Assembly: GCF_001306135.1 (NCBI RefSeq)
Contig: NZ_LGKP01000021.1
Coordinates: 124,001-188,000 of the forward strand
Source of the DNA: Herpetosiphon geysericola
Lineage (GTDB): Bacteria > Chloroflexota > Chloroflexia > Chloroflexales > Herpetosiphonaceae
DNA: 64,000 bases
Direction of reading: 5' to 3'
The notes under the pieces are model-generated. The model saw only the letters and a list, made by a program, of their open reading frames with translations, searched no databases and was not told the DNA's origin. Made by a program: the position numbers and the translations under genes. Shown here piece by piece: positions 1 to 8,887 of the stretch (positions are counted from its first letter, which is position 1; each line of letters opens with the position of its first letter).

Positions 1-1
1 T

Positions 2-331
2 GGCGAGCAACCAGCGCCCAGCGATTTGGCCATCAGCATGAGCCCGCAAATTTTAGAGGCCACCAACGGCGTGCGTGAATATATGTATGCCAATGTCTAC
101 CTGCGTGGCCCTGCCAAAACCGAAGATGGCAAAGTCGATTATGTGATCAACACCCTGTATGAATATTATTGTAAGCATCCAGAATCGCTACCCAGCGATC
201 TGCTGGCAATTGGCCAACAACGCGGCGAGCCAGTCGAACGCGCCGTCATCGATTATATTGCTGGCATGACCGATCGCTATGCCCTGAAAAAATTCAACGA
301 TCTGTTTATTCCAAAAACCTGGGATATGTAG
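2..331 (+). CDS. dGTPase-like HD-domain triphosphohydrolase, C-terminal fragment
   Basis: The reading frame is open from the window edge, so this is the last 109 residues of a longer gene; the ATG and TTG codons near base 26-40 are internal. The visible part has the C-terminal signature of deoxyguanosinetriphosphate triphosphohydrolase-like proteins: REYMYANVY, then YYCKHPESLP, then AVIDYIAGMTDRYAL and a final FIPKTW. Family members hydrolyse dGTP or other dNTPs to the nucleoside and triphosphate in the cytoplasm. The catalytic HD residues lie upstream of the window and cannot be checked. Family assignment is by recalled motif pattern. Confidence 0.8.
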   Translation, partial: GEQPAPSDLAISMSPQILEATNGVREYMYANVYLRGPAKTEDGKVDYVINTLYEYYCKHPESLPSDLLAIGQQRGEPVERAVIDYIAGMTDRYALKKFNDLFIPKTWDM

Positions 332-660
332 AACGAGGGGTCAGGGTTCAGGGGCTAGGGGTCAGAAGTTAGGCTGTTGGCTTTCGGCGATGTGGTAAAA
401 GGTACGATCAACGCAGAGGCGCAGAGAACCAATGCCTATTGGCGATAGAATATGGGCGCGTAGAACATAATCATAAAAATCTGTGGGCATCTGTGGCTAA
501 AAACTTAACCTTCGTGCTCTTCGTGCTCTTCGTGGTTAAACAAAGCAAATATCCATTCTCTGCGTCTCTGCGTTAAAAACTAATGCCCTGCTCTCAATCC
601 CCGCTCACGACCCCATGGCATATGTTCTATGCTGTTTGCTCTATGTTCTATATTCTTGGT
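332..660. repeat. Intergenic mosaic of dispersed short repeat modules
   Basis: This spacer has no credible gene. It is assembled from short modules that recur in other spacers of the window: a 'gaggggtcagggttcagg' type GGTCAGGG run at about 335-370, 'caacgcagaggcgcagag' at about 409-426, 'ctgtgggcatctgtggcta' at about 481-500, the 9-base-period 'ttcgtgctcttcgtggtt' block at about 512-537, 'ctctgcgtctctgcgtta' at about 557-575, and 'atgttctat' runs at about 620-655. Module order and orientation differ from spacer to spacer. The origin is unknown; it resembles degenerate non-autonomous repeat accumulation. Confidence 0.6.
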
Positions 661-661
661 T

Positions 662-667
662 TATAAT
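662..667 (+). promoter_or_regulatory. Probable -10 element for secG
   Basis: Perfect TATAAT followed by AGC, 51 bases before the secG start chosen here. No convincing -35 hexamer at 17 bases. The extended TATAATAG form recurs upstream of other genes in the window. Confidence 0.5.
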
Positions 668-718
668 AGCGATCTATTGATACTTGACTAGACACAGCCA
701 ACTGTGGAGGTTTACCAG

Positions 719-946
719 GTGCAAACGTATTTGTTTTCGGCAGAAGTTGTTTTGGGGATTGCCTTGATTACTTTGGTGCTTTTACAAGCCAAAGGCAATA
801 GCGCCAGTGTGTTGGGTGGCCGCAACACCTCAGCCGCCTATCGTACTCGGCGCGGCGTTGAAAAAACCCTGTTTAGCGTAACGATTGTGATCGCCAGCGT
901 ATTGATTCTCTTGGCGCTGTTGCATCCCTTCTTATTAACAGTCTAA
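719..946 (+). CDS. secG: Preprotein translocase subunit SecG
   Basis: Encodes 75 residues with two hydrophobic segments (about 8-24 and 50-70) separated by a loop containing AKGNSASVLGG, the hallmark of SecG. SecG is the small SecYEG subunit that aids SecA-driven protein export. An upstream in-frame GTG at 704 exists, but it overlaps a strong GGAGG at 706-710 placed 8 bases before GTG 719, so 719 is the likely start. The gene is followed after 4 bases by a secreted substrate-binding protein, possibly on the same transcript. Length is typical for the family. Confidence 0.88.
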   Translation: MQTYLFSAEVVLGIALITLVLLQAKGNSASVLGGRNTSAAYRTRRGVEKTLFSVTIVIASVLILLALLHPFLLTV

Positions 947-950
947 GCGT

Positions 951-2645
951 ATGGTTCGACGTATTCGCTGGCAAATTGGAGCCACCTTGGTTTGTGCTAG
1001 TCTGATTTTGTTGTTGTTGGCGCACTTAGCGCTAGCAACAACAGCAGGCGGCGAGGCAGGCGTTGGCGGGGTCTATCGCGAGGCCTTGGTTGGCGAGGTC
1101 AACGATCTCAACCCCTTGCGCGGTAGCGCTCAAACCCGCGCCGAGGCCGACCTCAGTGGCTTGTTGTTCGAGGGCTTGACCCGGGTTGAGGCCACTGGGG
1201 TGGTTGTGCCTGATCTTGCAGAAAATTGGCAGGTCAGCAGCAACAACTTGGTCTATACCATGACCTTGCGCAATGATGTTCGTTGGCACGATGCCACGCC
1301 TTTCTCGGCCAACGATGTGATCTGGACAATCGACTGGATCAAAAGCCCACAATTCAATGGCGACCCAAGCCTCAAATTGGCCTGGCAAAACATCGCGGTT
1401 ACGGCGCTCAATCCGCAAACTGTGCGCTTTAATTTGCCCGTAGCCTTTGCTCCATTCCTCAATCAACTCACTGTGCCGATGTTGCCGTCGCATCTGTTGC
1501 GCAACGCCACGCCCGAACAATGGCAAGCTTGGAACCAGCAGCCAATTGGCACTGGCAGTTTTCGCTTTGGCCAACGTGATGGCAATTTAATCGAATTGGT
1601 GGCAAATGCCGATTATCGGCCCAATATTCCCAATAGTCGCCCCAATTTGGAGCGGCTAGAGTTTCGGCTGTACCCAACCATGGAAGCTGCCCACGAAGCT
1701 TTGCGCCGCGATACGGTCGATGCCTTTACCTACGATGTGACAGAGCAAGGTGAATTGCCGCTGCCTGTTGGTTATCGGCGGGTTCGCGCACCATTGGCCG
1801 ATTATGTCGTGCTGACAATTAATTTGCGTCGTCCGCCGCTTGATGATTTGCGCGTGCGCCAAGCCATCGACTATGCAGTTGACCCAAATAGCTTGATTGC
1901 CGACGTGCTGCAAAATCGGGCCTTGCCTTTGACCTCGCCAATTTTGCCCTCGTCGTGGGCTGTGGCCGATGAGCTGACTGGCTATATCGACGATCCAGAG
2001 CAAAGTCGCGCCAATGGCTTGCTGGATCAAGCAGGCTGGCAGCGCGATGAGCAAGGCTGGCGCCGCAAAGCAGGCCAATTATTGCGCTTTGAGTTGGTCA
2101 GCGCCAATAGCCCAGAACGCAGCGCCATTGCCGAGCGAATTCAGGCCCAATTGGCGACGGTTGGGGTTTCAACCAGCCTGCAATTGGTGCCAAGCAGCAA
2201 TTTGCAAGATACGCTCAGTCAACATACCTTCGATTTGGCAATTCATGGTTGGTCAAATTTGGGCAGCGATCCCGATGTCTATGAATTATGGCATTCGTCG
2301 CAGGTCAACGCCGCCAACTTTGCTGGGCTTGAAGACCCAGCAATTGACGATTTATTGGTGCGAGCACGCCAAACCACCAACCAAGAGACGCGCCGCGAAT
2401 TGTATGCTGAGTTTCAGGCCAAATGGCTGGCGCTTGCGCCCTCGGTGATGCTCTATCAGCCATTGTTGGAGCAGCAAGTCGCGCCATCAATTGAGGTGCT
2501 AGGGCTTGCGCCAATCAATCAGCAGGCCGAAGTGCTCTATCGCTACAGCGACCGCTTCCGGCGGATCGCCAATTGGTATCAAGTAACCACCCGTCAAGTG
2601 TTGCCCAACTTCCGCAATGAACCACAAAACGAACGCCCACGCTAA
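951..2645 (+). CDS. ABC transporter substrate-binding protein, family 5 (oligopeptide type)
   Basis: A 564-residue protein with an N-terminal signal peptide (hydrophobic stretch about 9-30, ending near ALATTA) and no lipobox cysteine, so soluble secreted or signal-anchored. The mature part follows the SBP_bac_5 pattern: LVGEVNDLNPL near the start, LLFEGLTRVE, DLAENWQVS, then VRWHDATPFSANDVIWT and a late DLAIHGWSNLGSDPD. Family members bind peptides, nickel or other solutes and deliver them to Dpp/Opp permeases. No permease or ATPase gene is adjacent, so the ligand is unknown. It ends inside a terminator hairpin. Confidence 0.85.
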   Translation: MVRRIRWQIGATLVCASLILLLLAHLALATTAGGEAGVGGVYREALVGEVNDLNPLRGSAQTRAEADLSGLLFEGLTRVEATGVVVPDLAENWQVSSNNLVYTMTLRNDVRWHDATPFSANDVIWTIDWIKSPQFNGDPSLKLAWQNIAVTALNPQTVRFNLPVAFAPFLNQLTVPMLPSHLLRNATPEQWQAWNQQPIGTGSFRFGQRDGNLIELVANADYRPNIPNSRPNLERLEFRLYPTMEAAHEALRRDTVDAFTYDVTEQGELPLPVGYRRVRAPLADYVVLTINLRRPPLDDLRVRQAIDYAVDPNSLIADVLQNRALPLTSPILPSSWAVADELTGYIDDPEQSRANGLLDQAGWQRDEQGWRRKAGQLLRFELVSANSPERSAIAERIQAQLATVGVSTSLQLVPSSNLQDTLSQHTFDLAIHGWSNLGSDPDVYELWHSSQVNAANFAGLEDPAIDDLLVRARQTTNQETRRELYAEFQAKWLALAPSVMLYQPLLEQQVAPSIEVLGLAPINQQAEVLYRYSDRFRRIANWYQVTTRQVLPNFRNEPQNERPR

Positions 2646-2670
2646 GCAGCTGGGCGTTGCGGCTTTTTTT
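2632..2670 (+). terminator. Rho-independent terminator
   Basis: AACGCCCA (2632-2639) pairs with TGGGCGTT (2651-2658), followed by GCGG and a T7 run (2664-2670). The stop codon of the binding-protein gene lies in the loop. Confidence 0.8.
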
Positions 2671-2699
2671 AGGGTTGTTGATGAGAAAGGATCTATCAC

Positions 2700-4523
2700 A
2701 TGAGTACCCAAACGTTACCGCATTGGGATCTTTCAGTTGTCTACCCCAGCCTCGAATCACCAGAATTTGCCGAAGGCTTTGAAAAACTCAAGCACCAAGT
2801 CGCTGAGCTCAAAAGCTTGTTTGATCAAGCTGCGATTCAACGTAGTGAAAACCAAGTGCTTGATTCAACAACCATCGCAACCTTTGAAACAGTAACCAAT
2901 GCGCTCAACCAAGCGCATGAGGCGGTAGCAACGACATTTAGCTATATCATGGGCTTTGTCGCCACCGACACCCGCAATACGGTCGCTCAAGCACGGTTCA
3001 GCGAAATGCAGCAATTGGGCATGCAGTTGCAACAATTGGGCATTCGTTGGGTAGCTTGGATTGGGGGCTTGGATGTTGAGCAATTAATCGCCCAATCGCC
3101 GCTAGCTGCCGACCATGCCTATGCCTTGCAAAAAGCCAAGCAAGAAGCAACCCACTTGATGTCGCCAGCAGAAGAAGTTTTGGCCGCAGAACTCAATTTG
3201 AGTGGCGCGAATGCCTGGAGCAAATTGCACACGGTCGTGAGTTCGCAGCTCAATGTGGCAGTCGAACTTGATGGCGAAACCAAGCACATGCCGATGAGCA
3301 TGGTGCGCAACTTGGCGTTTGATCCCAAGCGCGAAGTGCGCAAAAGCGCCTACGAAGCAGAATTGGCTGGCTGGAAGCAGGTCGAAACGCCGCTGGCCGC
3401 CGCAATCAATAGCATCAAAGGCCAAGTCAACACCTTGGCAGGCCATCGTGGTTGGGCCACAGCGTTGGATGAGGCGCTGGCTGATAACAACATTGATCGC
3501 CAAACCCTCGATGCGATGCTAACCGCTGCCCGCGAAACCTTTCCAGATTTTCGGCGCTACTTGCAGGCCAAAGCGCGCTTGCTCGGTAGCGGCGAACGCT
3601 TGCCCTGGTTTGATCTGTTTGCGCCCATTGGCAGCGATGTAAGCACTTGGGAATATGCCGAATCCGAAGCCTTTATTTTGGAGCATTTCGGCAGCTATTC
3701 ACAACGCTTGCGCGATTATGCCGCCCGCGCCTTTGATGAAAACTGGATCGATGCTGAGCCACGGGCTGGCAAACGTGACGGGGCTTTTTGTATGCGCTTG
3801 GTTGGCGATGAATCACGCATCCTGAGCAACTATAAGCCATCGTTCGCAGGAATGCGAACCCTTGCACATGAGTTGGGTCACGGCTATCATAATCTTAACT
3901 TAGCTGAAGCCACGCCATTGCAGCGCCAAATTCCCATGACCTTGGCTGAAACCGCCAGCATTTTTTGCGAAACGATCGTGCGCAACGCAGCCTTGGCCAA
4001 AGCCGACCCAGCCACCCAGTTGGCAATCATCGAATCGTCGCTGCAAAATAGCTGCCAGTTGGTCGTCGATATTAGCAGCCGCTTTATCTTTGAGCAAAGC
4101 CTGTTCGAAGCCCGCCAAGCCCGCGAGCTAAGCGTGCAAGAAATTAACGATCTGATGCTCAAAGCCCAAGCTGAAACCTATGGCGATGGTCTCGACGAAC
4201 AGTACTATCATCAGTATATGTGGGCAGTTAAAGGCCATTACTACAGCGCTGAACGCTCGTTTTACAACTATCCCTATATGTTTGGTTTGTTGTTTGGCTT
4301 AGGCTTGTACGCCCAATATGTGGCAACGCCCGACGAGTTCCGCGCCAAATACGATGATTTATTGGCTGCTTCGGGCAAGGCCGACGCTGCAAGTTTGGCC
4401 GAACGCTTTGGAATTGACATTCGGACACCAGATTTTTGGCGGGCTAGTTTGGCTACGGTCAAGGCCGACATCGACCGCTTCGTTGAGCTAAGCGAGCAAT
4501 TATTGGATGCTCCCGCCAACTAA
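2700..4523 (+). CDS. M3 family oligoendopeptidase (PepF type)
   Basis: A 607-residue zinc metallopeptidase that cleaves short peptides in the cytoplasm. The zinc-binding HELGH motif is at residues 390-394, within TLAHELGHGYH, and a downstream glutamate in PMTLAETASIFCE is placed as the third metal ligand of M3 enzymes. The N-terminal half is the all-helical oligoendopeptidase F-like region. Length fits the family (about 600). The start is ATG 2700 with a purine-rich GAGAAAGGA upstream. It could be functionally linked to the preceding peptide-type binding protein, but a terminator separates them. Confidence 0.9.
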   Translation: MSTQTLPHWDLSVVYPSLESPEFAEGFEKLKHQVAELKSLFDQAAIQRSENQVLDSTTIATFETVTNALNQAHEAVATTFSYIMGFVATDTRNTVAQARFSEMQQLGMQLQQLGIRWVAWIGGLDVEQLIAQSPLAADHAYALQKAKQEATHLMSPAEEVLAAELNLSGANAWSKLHTVVSSQLNVAVELDGETKHMPMSMVRNLAFDPKREVRKSAYEAELAGWKQVETPLAAAINSIKGQVNTLAGHRGWATALDEALADNNIDRQTLDAMLTAARETFPDFRRYLQAKARLLGSGERLPWFDLFAPIGSDVSTWEYAESEAFILEHFGSYSQRLRDYAARAFDENWIDAEPRAGKRDGAFCMRLVGDESRILSNYKPSFAGMRTLAHELGHGYHNLNLAEATPLQRQIPMTLAETASIFCETIVRNAALAKADPATQLAIIESSLQNSCQLVVDISSRFIFEQSLFEARQARELSVQEINDLMLKAQAETYGDGLDEQYYHQYMWAVKGHYYSAERSFYNYPYMFGLLFGLGLYAQYVATPDEFRAKYDDLLAASGKADAASLAERFGIDIRTPDFWRASLATVKADIDRFVELSEQLLDAPAN

Positions 4524-4560
4524 CGAAGCCACGTCCGCCAATGCACAAGGAGTTTTAGCT

Positions 4561-5637
4561 ATGCGACGCAGGTTTGTGCTATTGGTGCTCATGGTTGTAG
4601 TGGTTGGATGTGGTGGGGCGCAAGCACCCAAGGCCAAAATTATTGCGCTGTTGTTGCCGGAGCAAACCACCAAGCGCTACGAAACCGTCGATCGGCCATG
4701 GTTCGAGCGTGAGATGAAATTGCTCTGTGATGATTGTCAGGTGTTGTACTACAACGCCCAAAATGATCCAATGCTGCAACAACAGCAAGCAGAACAGGCA
4801 ATTAAGGCTGGCGCACGGGTTTTGGTGCTCGATCCGGTCGATTCGGTCGATTCACGCACGATTGCCGATCATGCTGCCGATCAATCAATTCCCGTCGTGG
4901 CCTATGATCGGCTAATTTTGAATTCGCCTGGCGTGACGGCCTACATTTCGTTTGATAACCAAAAAATCGGCGAATTGCAGGCCGAAAGCTTGGTTGCTGG
5001 CTTGACCAGCCGTGGCATTACGAATCCCAAAATTCTGCTGCTGCACGGCGCGCTCAACGATAACAACGCCAGCGAATATAAGCTAGGCGCCAAAAAGGTC
5101 TTTGATCCGTTGGTGGCAGCAGGCAAATTGACGATTGTTGGCGAGTTTGATACGCCAGATTGGCAGCCAACCGAAGCGCAGCAATATATCGAACGCATGC
5201 TGGCTGCCGGCGATCAGATTGATGGGATTTATGCTGCCAACGATGGTACTGCTGGCGGCGCTTTAGCCGCTGTGCAAGCTGCCAAACTTGAGCCATTGCC
5301 CTTGATTACTGGCCAAGATGCAGAATTAACCGCCGTGCAACGCATTATCACTGGCGAACAGCATATGACAATTTATAAGGCACTGCGGCCTCAAGCAGAA
5401 ACTGCCGCCAAAATTGCCCATGCTTTGCTCGTTGGCCAGCTGATTCCAACCAACTTGGTCAACAATCGCACAGTCGCCAACGGGATTATCGATGTTCCGG
5501 CAATTTTGCTTAACCCAGTCGTTGTGACCAAAGCGTCAATCAAGGATACGATTATCAACGACAATTTTTGGTCGCCGCAACAACTGTGCCCAGTCAAATT
5601 AGTTCCCGCTTGTGAAGCAGCAGGCATCAAGCCCTAA
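4561..5637 (+). CDS. Sugar ABC transporter substrate-binding lipoprotein, XylF-like
   Basis: A 358-residue lipoprotein: the signal MRRRFVLLVLMVVVVGC ends in a lipobox with the acylated cysteine about residue 17. The mature protein resembles D-xylose-binding XylF: VAYDRLILN, AYISFDNQKIGELQAESL, AANDGTAGGAL, ITGQDAEL and TIYKALRPQAETAAKIA are in the expected order. The frame is open upstream to 4507, overlapping the peptidase gene, but AAGGAG at about 4547-4552 before ATG 4561 and the signal peptide decide the start. No permease or ATPase lies nearby, so it is either an orphan or works with a remote transporter. Sugar specificity is inferred. Confidence 0.82.
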   Translation: MRRRFVLLVLMVVVVGCGGAQAPKAKIIALLLPEQTTKRYETVDRPWFEREMKLLCDDCQVLYYNAQNDPMLQQQQAEQAIKAGARVLVLDPVDSVDSRTIADHAADQSIPVVAYDRLILNSPGVTAYISFDNQKIGELQAESLVAGLTSRGITNPKILLLHGALNDNNASEYKLGAKKVFDPLVAAGKLTIVGEFDTPDWQPTEAQQYIERMLAAGDQIDGIYAANDGTAGGALAAVQAAKLEPLPLITGQDAELTAVQRIITGEQHMTIYKALRPQAETAAKIAHALLVGQLIPTNLVNNRTVANGIIDVPAILLNPVVVTKASIKDTIINDNFWSPQQLCPVKLVPACEAAGIKP

Positions 5638-5660
5638 ACAACAATCAACATCACACCACA

Positions 5661-5693
5661 ACACCCGATCTGCCTGTGCGGTCGGGTGTTTTT
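5661..5693 (+). terminator. Rho-independent terminator
   Basis: ACACCCGA (5661-5668) pairs with TCGGGTGT (5682-5689) and runs into T5. It separates the sugar-binding lipoprotein from the RNase gene. Confidence 0.75.
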
Positions 5694-5707
5694 GCGAGGA
5701 AATAGCT

Positions 5708-6292
5708 ATGTCAACCAAGTTACGGCGAGGTTTGGAGTTTGGTCTTGGCCTGATTATCTTAATTGGGTTGATTTGGTTCAATAATCAGCCCAGTTCAAAT
5801 CAACCAAACACCAGCCCAACCAACGCCCCAACCCTCGAAAGCAGTTCGCGCGGCTTGCCATCGAGCACGCCTCAGCGCCAACAAGCGACCACGCGACCAC
5901 GCCCAACTGCAACAGCCAAACCAACCACACGACCTCGCCAAACTGCTGTGCCCAGCAAACCCACGCCACGGCCAACCGCCCAAGCAACCCGCATACCCGA
6001 GCGCGATTCGGCGGGCTTGCGCTATGTGGCGTTTGGCGATTTGCCAATTCAAGCCCAAGAAACGATTGAATTAATCGAGCAGGATGGGCCGTTTCCCTAT
6101 AGCAAAGATGGCGCGATTTTCAGTAATCGCGAGCAAATTTTGCCTAGCAAGCCGCGTGGCTACTATCGCGAGTACACAGTCGAAACGCCTGGCTCAGCAG
6201 ATCGTGGCGCACGTCGCATTGTGACAGGCGATAATGGCGAGTTGTATTACACCGATGATCATTATGCAAGTTTTCGGAGGGTGCGCCGATGA
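5708..6292 (+). CDS. Secreted or membrane-anchored guanyl-specific ribonuclease, RNase Sa/barnase family
   Basis: A 194-residue protein: hydrophobic segment (about 11-24), a Thr/Pro/Arg-rich linker (about 26-95), then an RNase domain (about 100-190). The domain closely matches my recollection of Streptomyces RNase Sa: DGPFPYSKDGAIFSNRE, GYYREYTV and DDHYASF. Catalytic equivalents are visible: Glu155, Arg166, Arg170 and His185. It has no cysteine, so the disulfide of RNase Sa is absent. The start is ATG 5708 after GAGGAAATAGCT; the frame is open upstream over the previous gene's end. The stop overlaps the barstar ATG (ATGA). Role inferred: extracellular RNA degradation or interbacterial toxin. 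Confidence 0.88.
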   Translation: MSTKLRRGLEFGLGLIILIGLIWFNNQPSSNQPNTSPTNAPTLESSSRGLPSSTPQRQQATTRPRPTATAKPTTRPRQTAVPSKPTPRPTAQATRIPERDSAGLRYVAFGDLPIQAQETIELIEQDGPFPYSKDGAIFSNREQILPSKPRGYYREYTVETPGSADRGARRIVTGDNGELYYTDDHYASFRRVRR

Positions 6293-6753
6293 AACTCCTC
6301 AATTTAGCCCGCGATCCAGCCCAATCTGGCTTGTATCGGGTGCAAGCATCGCACATCGCCCGCTTATTGATGGGCGTGCAACAGCTGAAGCTTCAGCTTA
6401 TCGAGCTTGATGGGCGCGAAATTAGCAGCAAGCCCGATTTGCTGTATGCCTGCGCCCAAGCCTTACAATTTCCGGCCTATGTTGGCCACAATTGGGATGC
6501 GCTCGAAGAAGCGTTAAATGATTTAAGTTGGTTAGATGCGCAGGGCCTGATTATTATTTTTTATGAGGCCGATCAATTGCGCCGTCATGACCATGGCGCA
6601 TGGCAAATTTTCTGCGAGATTGCCCAAAGCTGTGTTGAACAATGGCGCAGCCAAGGTCAGGTCTGGAGCATCTGGTTTAGCGGCTTGGAGTATAGCCAGC
6701 CTGAGCTGATCGACTTGGCTGGGGTTTTGAATGAGCCAAATCTGAGCGAATAA
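6289..6753 (+). CDS. Barstar family ribonuclease inhibitor
   Basis: A 154-residue cytoplasmic protein with the barstar core: IELDGREISSKPDLL, then FPAYVGHNWDALEEALNDL, the helix-strand region that blocks the RNase active site in barstar. It is longer than classic barstar (about 90). The start codon overlaps the stop of the RNase gene (ATGA), implying translational coupling of toxin and inhibitor. It presumably protects the cell from misdirected or neighbouring copies of the RNase. Family identity is confident; the partner is inferred from the overlap. Confidence 0.88.
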   Translation: MKLLNLARDPAQSGLYRVQASHIARLLMGVQQLKLQLIELDGREISSKPDLLYACAQALQFPAYVGHNWDALEEALNDLSWLDAQGLIIIFYEADQLRRHDHGAWQIFCEIAQSCVEQWRSQGQVWSIWFSGLEYSQPELIDLAGVLNEPNLSE

Positions 6754-6758
6754 GCAAC

Positions 6759-6785
6759 GAGCGTTGGGCAAATATCCCAACGCTC
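6759..6785. terminator. Hairpin between convergent genes
   Basis: GAGCGTTGGG (6759-6768) and CCCAACGCTC (6776-6785) form a perfect 10-bp stem with a 7-base loop between the ends of the barstar gene and the minus-strand gene. There is no T run on either side, so termination efficiency is uncertain. Confidence 0.55.
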
Positions 6786-6797
6786 GCAACATTCAGC

Positions 6798-7814
6798 TTA
6801 CTTAATCACAAAGCTGGTCGTCGCAGTTTGGCCGCTGCTGAAGCTGGCGCGCACATTATTGCGCCGCCCACTCGATTGATTGCCAACCTTGAACTGAATC
6901 GTTGCCACGCCCGAGCTATCGGTTAATGCGATCAGCGATTGAGTTCCGCTGGCCAAATCGATTTCGACGGTAGCAGTTGTGCCGCTCTTGGGTTTGCCAG
7001 TGATCGTCAAGCGCACGCAGACCGTTTGGGTTGCGTTGCTCTCAATCTCAGGGTAAACCACCCAAGCCTGCGCACCTTCGGCAACCGTTGGCGCGTTCAT
7101 GGTGCAATTGGCGGTGCTTGGTGGCTGGGTGGTTGGCGGCGCGGTTGGTGGGGCAGTGGCCCGCACTTCTTTGCCCAACAAGCCCAACAACACCTTAAAA
7201 TTATTCGGATTATTGGGATGCCACTCGAAGCGAGCGCGTTCAAACCATTGGGTTTCAACCAAATCGCCGCTACTATTGCGCTCCATTTTTGGCTCGGTCA
7301 GGGGCAAACCAAACAATTGCAACGAACGGGCATAGGCATCAAGGCCATCAATTTTTAAGCCATTGGCTTGCCAATAACTTTTGAAGCCAATCCCATTGCC
7401 TTGATCACAGACATTGTGGCCTGTTTCTTTGAACCACAAACAGCCTGTTTTTGGCCCAGCTTCAGCGGGGTCTGGCTGGCGGCCAAGTTGGCTCAAGCGA
7501 TCTTTGCCCAAGAGGCCAAGCAACACTTCGTAGGGCGTGCCCGTATTTTCTGGATGCAACTCAAAACGATTGCGCTCCATCCATTGAGTACGATAAACCT
7601 TGCCAGTCTCGCGGTTTTGTTCGCGGTTGACCGTGGTGATTGGATAGCCAAAGACCGGCAGGCCACCGTTTGCTTCCCAATAATCGCTAAATGGGTCGCT
7701 CAGACAATAGGGGCTTTGATCTTCGGGAAAACAGACCTCATGGGCCGCTGTGGCTTTGGGCCAAAGGGTTAACCCCAAAAGCAATGATCCAAGCAGCAAC
7801 AGACGCTTTGGCAT
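6798..7814 (-). CDS. Secreted protein with two W/F-rich repeat domains and a C-terminal Ig-like domain
   Basis: A 338-residue exported protein of unknown function. A signal peptide (about 1-24, ending ATAAHE) is followed by two homologous domains that share FSDYWEANGGLPVFGYPIT-like and TQWxERxRFExHPxN ... VLLGLLGK segments (about 30-110 and 125-215). A Pro/Thr linker and a roughly 95-residue Ig/Big-like beta domain close the protein. The frame extends to 7838, but a TATAAT at 7843-7838 and AGGAAGG upstream of ATG 7814 show the latter is the start. The repeat domain is one I associate with Chloroflexota extracellular proteins; no enzymatic motif is visible. Confidence 0.75.
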   Translation of the reverse strand: MPKRLLLLGSLLLGLTLWPKATAAHEVCFPEDQSPYCLSDPFSDYWEANGGLPVFGYPITTVNREQNRETGKVYRTQWMERNRFELHPENTGTPYEVLLGLLGKDRLSQLGRQPDPAEAGPKTGCLWFKETGHNVCDQGNGIGFKSYWQANGLKIDGLDAYARSLQLFGLPLTEPKMERNSSGDLVETQWFERARFEWHPNNPNNFKVLLGLLGKEVRATAPPTAPPTTQPPSTANCTMNAPTVAEGAQAWVVYPEIESNATQTVCVRLTITGKPKSGTTATVEIDLASGTQSLIALTDSSGVATIQFKVGNQSSGRRNNVRASFSSGQTATTSFVIK

Positions 7815-7837
7815 ATCAATCACCTTCCTATCGTACA

Positions 7838-7843
7838 ATTATA
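7838..7843 (-). promoter_or_regulatory. Probable -10 element of the secreted repeat protein gene
   Basis: TATAAT on the minus strand; it lies over the upstream in-frame start candidate and therefore favours ATG 7814. Confidence 0.45.
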
Positions 7844-7976
7844 GGCTTATTACTCGATATGATATAGATTAAGCAGGTTAAGCTGGCCACCGTAACAGCA
7901 GCCAGCCAAACTGGAAACCAAACTCACGGCAGATCAAAAAGCACAGAGCTTGTTGACCACGGGCAACTGTTACAGC

Positions 7977-8696
7977 TTAGAAGACTTGCGTGAATGGAGG
8001 AACTTTGAGTGCCATGTCTTTGCCCAATAAGGCGCGAACTGCATCAGCACCGGGGTAATCGACTGGGCCGATAAAGCCTGTGCCGCCTTGCAAGAATGGC
8101 CCAAGCACCGGAACCGCGTCGGAGACGTTGTAGAAGATTGGGGCGGGCAGGGTGTTTGGATTTGGCAAATAGCCACCGATTTCACGGGTCAAGGCCAAGT
8201 GCTCGGCTTCGGTCGCGGCGTGCTGCGCAGTGGTGGCGGCAATCCGTGGCTCGCCAAGCTCGGCAAAGCGGCGGGTAGCTGCCAAATATGCGCCAGTAAA
8301 GGCGGTTTCTGCTGCCATAAAGGTGTTGGTATTGACCCCAAAATCGCTCAAGAACTTAGCTGGAACATAGAACTTGTCGGTAAGCGCCTTACCACCAAAG
8401 CTTTCTACTACTTCAAGGTGATGCAATTCTGCGCTCAGTGCATACTTCAGATACAACAATTCTTCGTCGGCCAGCCCAAATGGATTGCCCTTGATCGTGT
8501 TGTAATACGAGGTGATTGCCAAGCGCTCGGCGGTAGCAGCCAACGAAACGATTGTGAGTGGGGTATCTTTGGCATCATGGTTTTGAGCGTTGTAATCGGC
8601 TGCTGAAACATCATGCAAACCGAACATCGAGGCAAAACTTGCGACCGCAACTCCACCGCCTACACCTTTTAAGAATCCGCGACGTGAGATACTCAT
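7977..8696 (-). CDS. Tat-exported ferritin-like domain protein
   Basis: A 239-residue protein with a twin-arginine signal (SRRGFLKGVGG, then a hydrophobic segment and cleavage near VSAAD), implying export folded with its cofactor. The mature part is a Ferritin_2-type four-helix bundle: TAERLAITSYYNT, SAELHHLEVVESFGG, MAAETAFTGAYLAATRRF and TEAEHLALTREI supply Glu/His pairs suited to a di-iron site. The function of exported ferritin-like proteins is mostly undefined; oxidative stress protection or oxidase activity are possible. AGGAAGGGCAACCT precedes the ATG. It appears monocistronic. Confidence 0.85.
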   Translation of the reverse strand: MSISRRGFLKGVGGGVAVASFASMFGLHDVSAADYNAQNHDAKDTPLTIVSLAATAERLAITSYYNTIKGNPFGLADEELLYLKYALSAELHHLEVVESFGGKALTDKFYVPAKFLSDFGVNTNTFMAAETAFTGAYLAATRRFAELGEPRIAATTAQHAATEAEHLALTREIGGYLPNPNTLPAPIFYNVSDAVPVLGPFLQGGTGFIGPVDYPGADAVRALLGKDMALKVPPFTQVF

Positions 8697-8887
8697 AGGT
8701 TGCCCTTCCTAACAAAAAATATGCTCAAACACCATTCTGTTGTGTGATGTTCTTGTAGAGATATTCGCCGCTAATCCCATTATGGATGTATTGATTATCT
8801 CACCCTTTGGGGGGATATTTTGATCTATGCTCAAGCCAAGCACCATGCTATACTGACCAATGGATGATGTTGTCACGGAGATGATCC

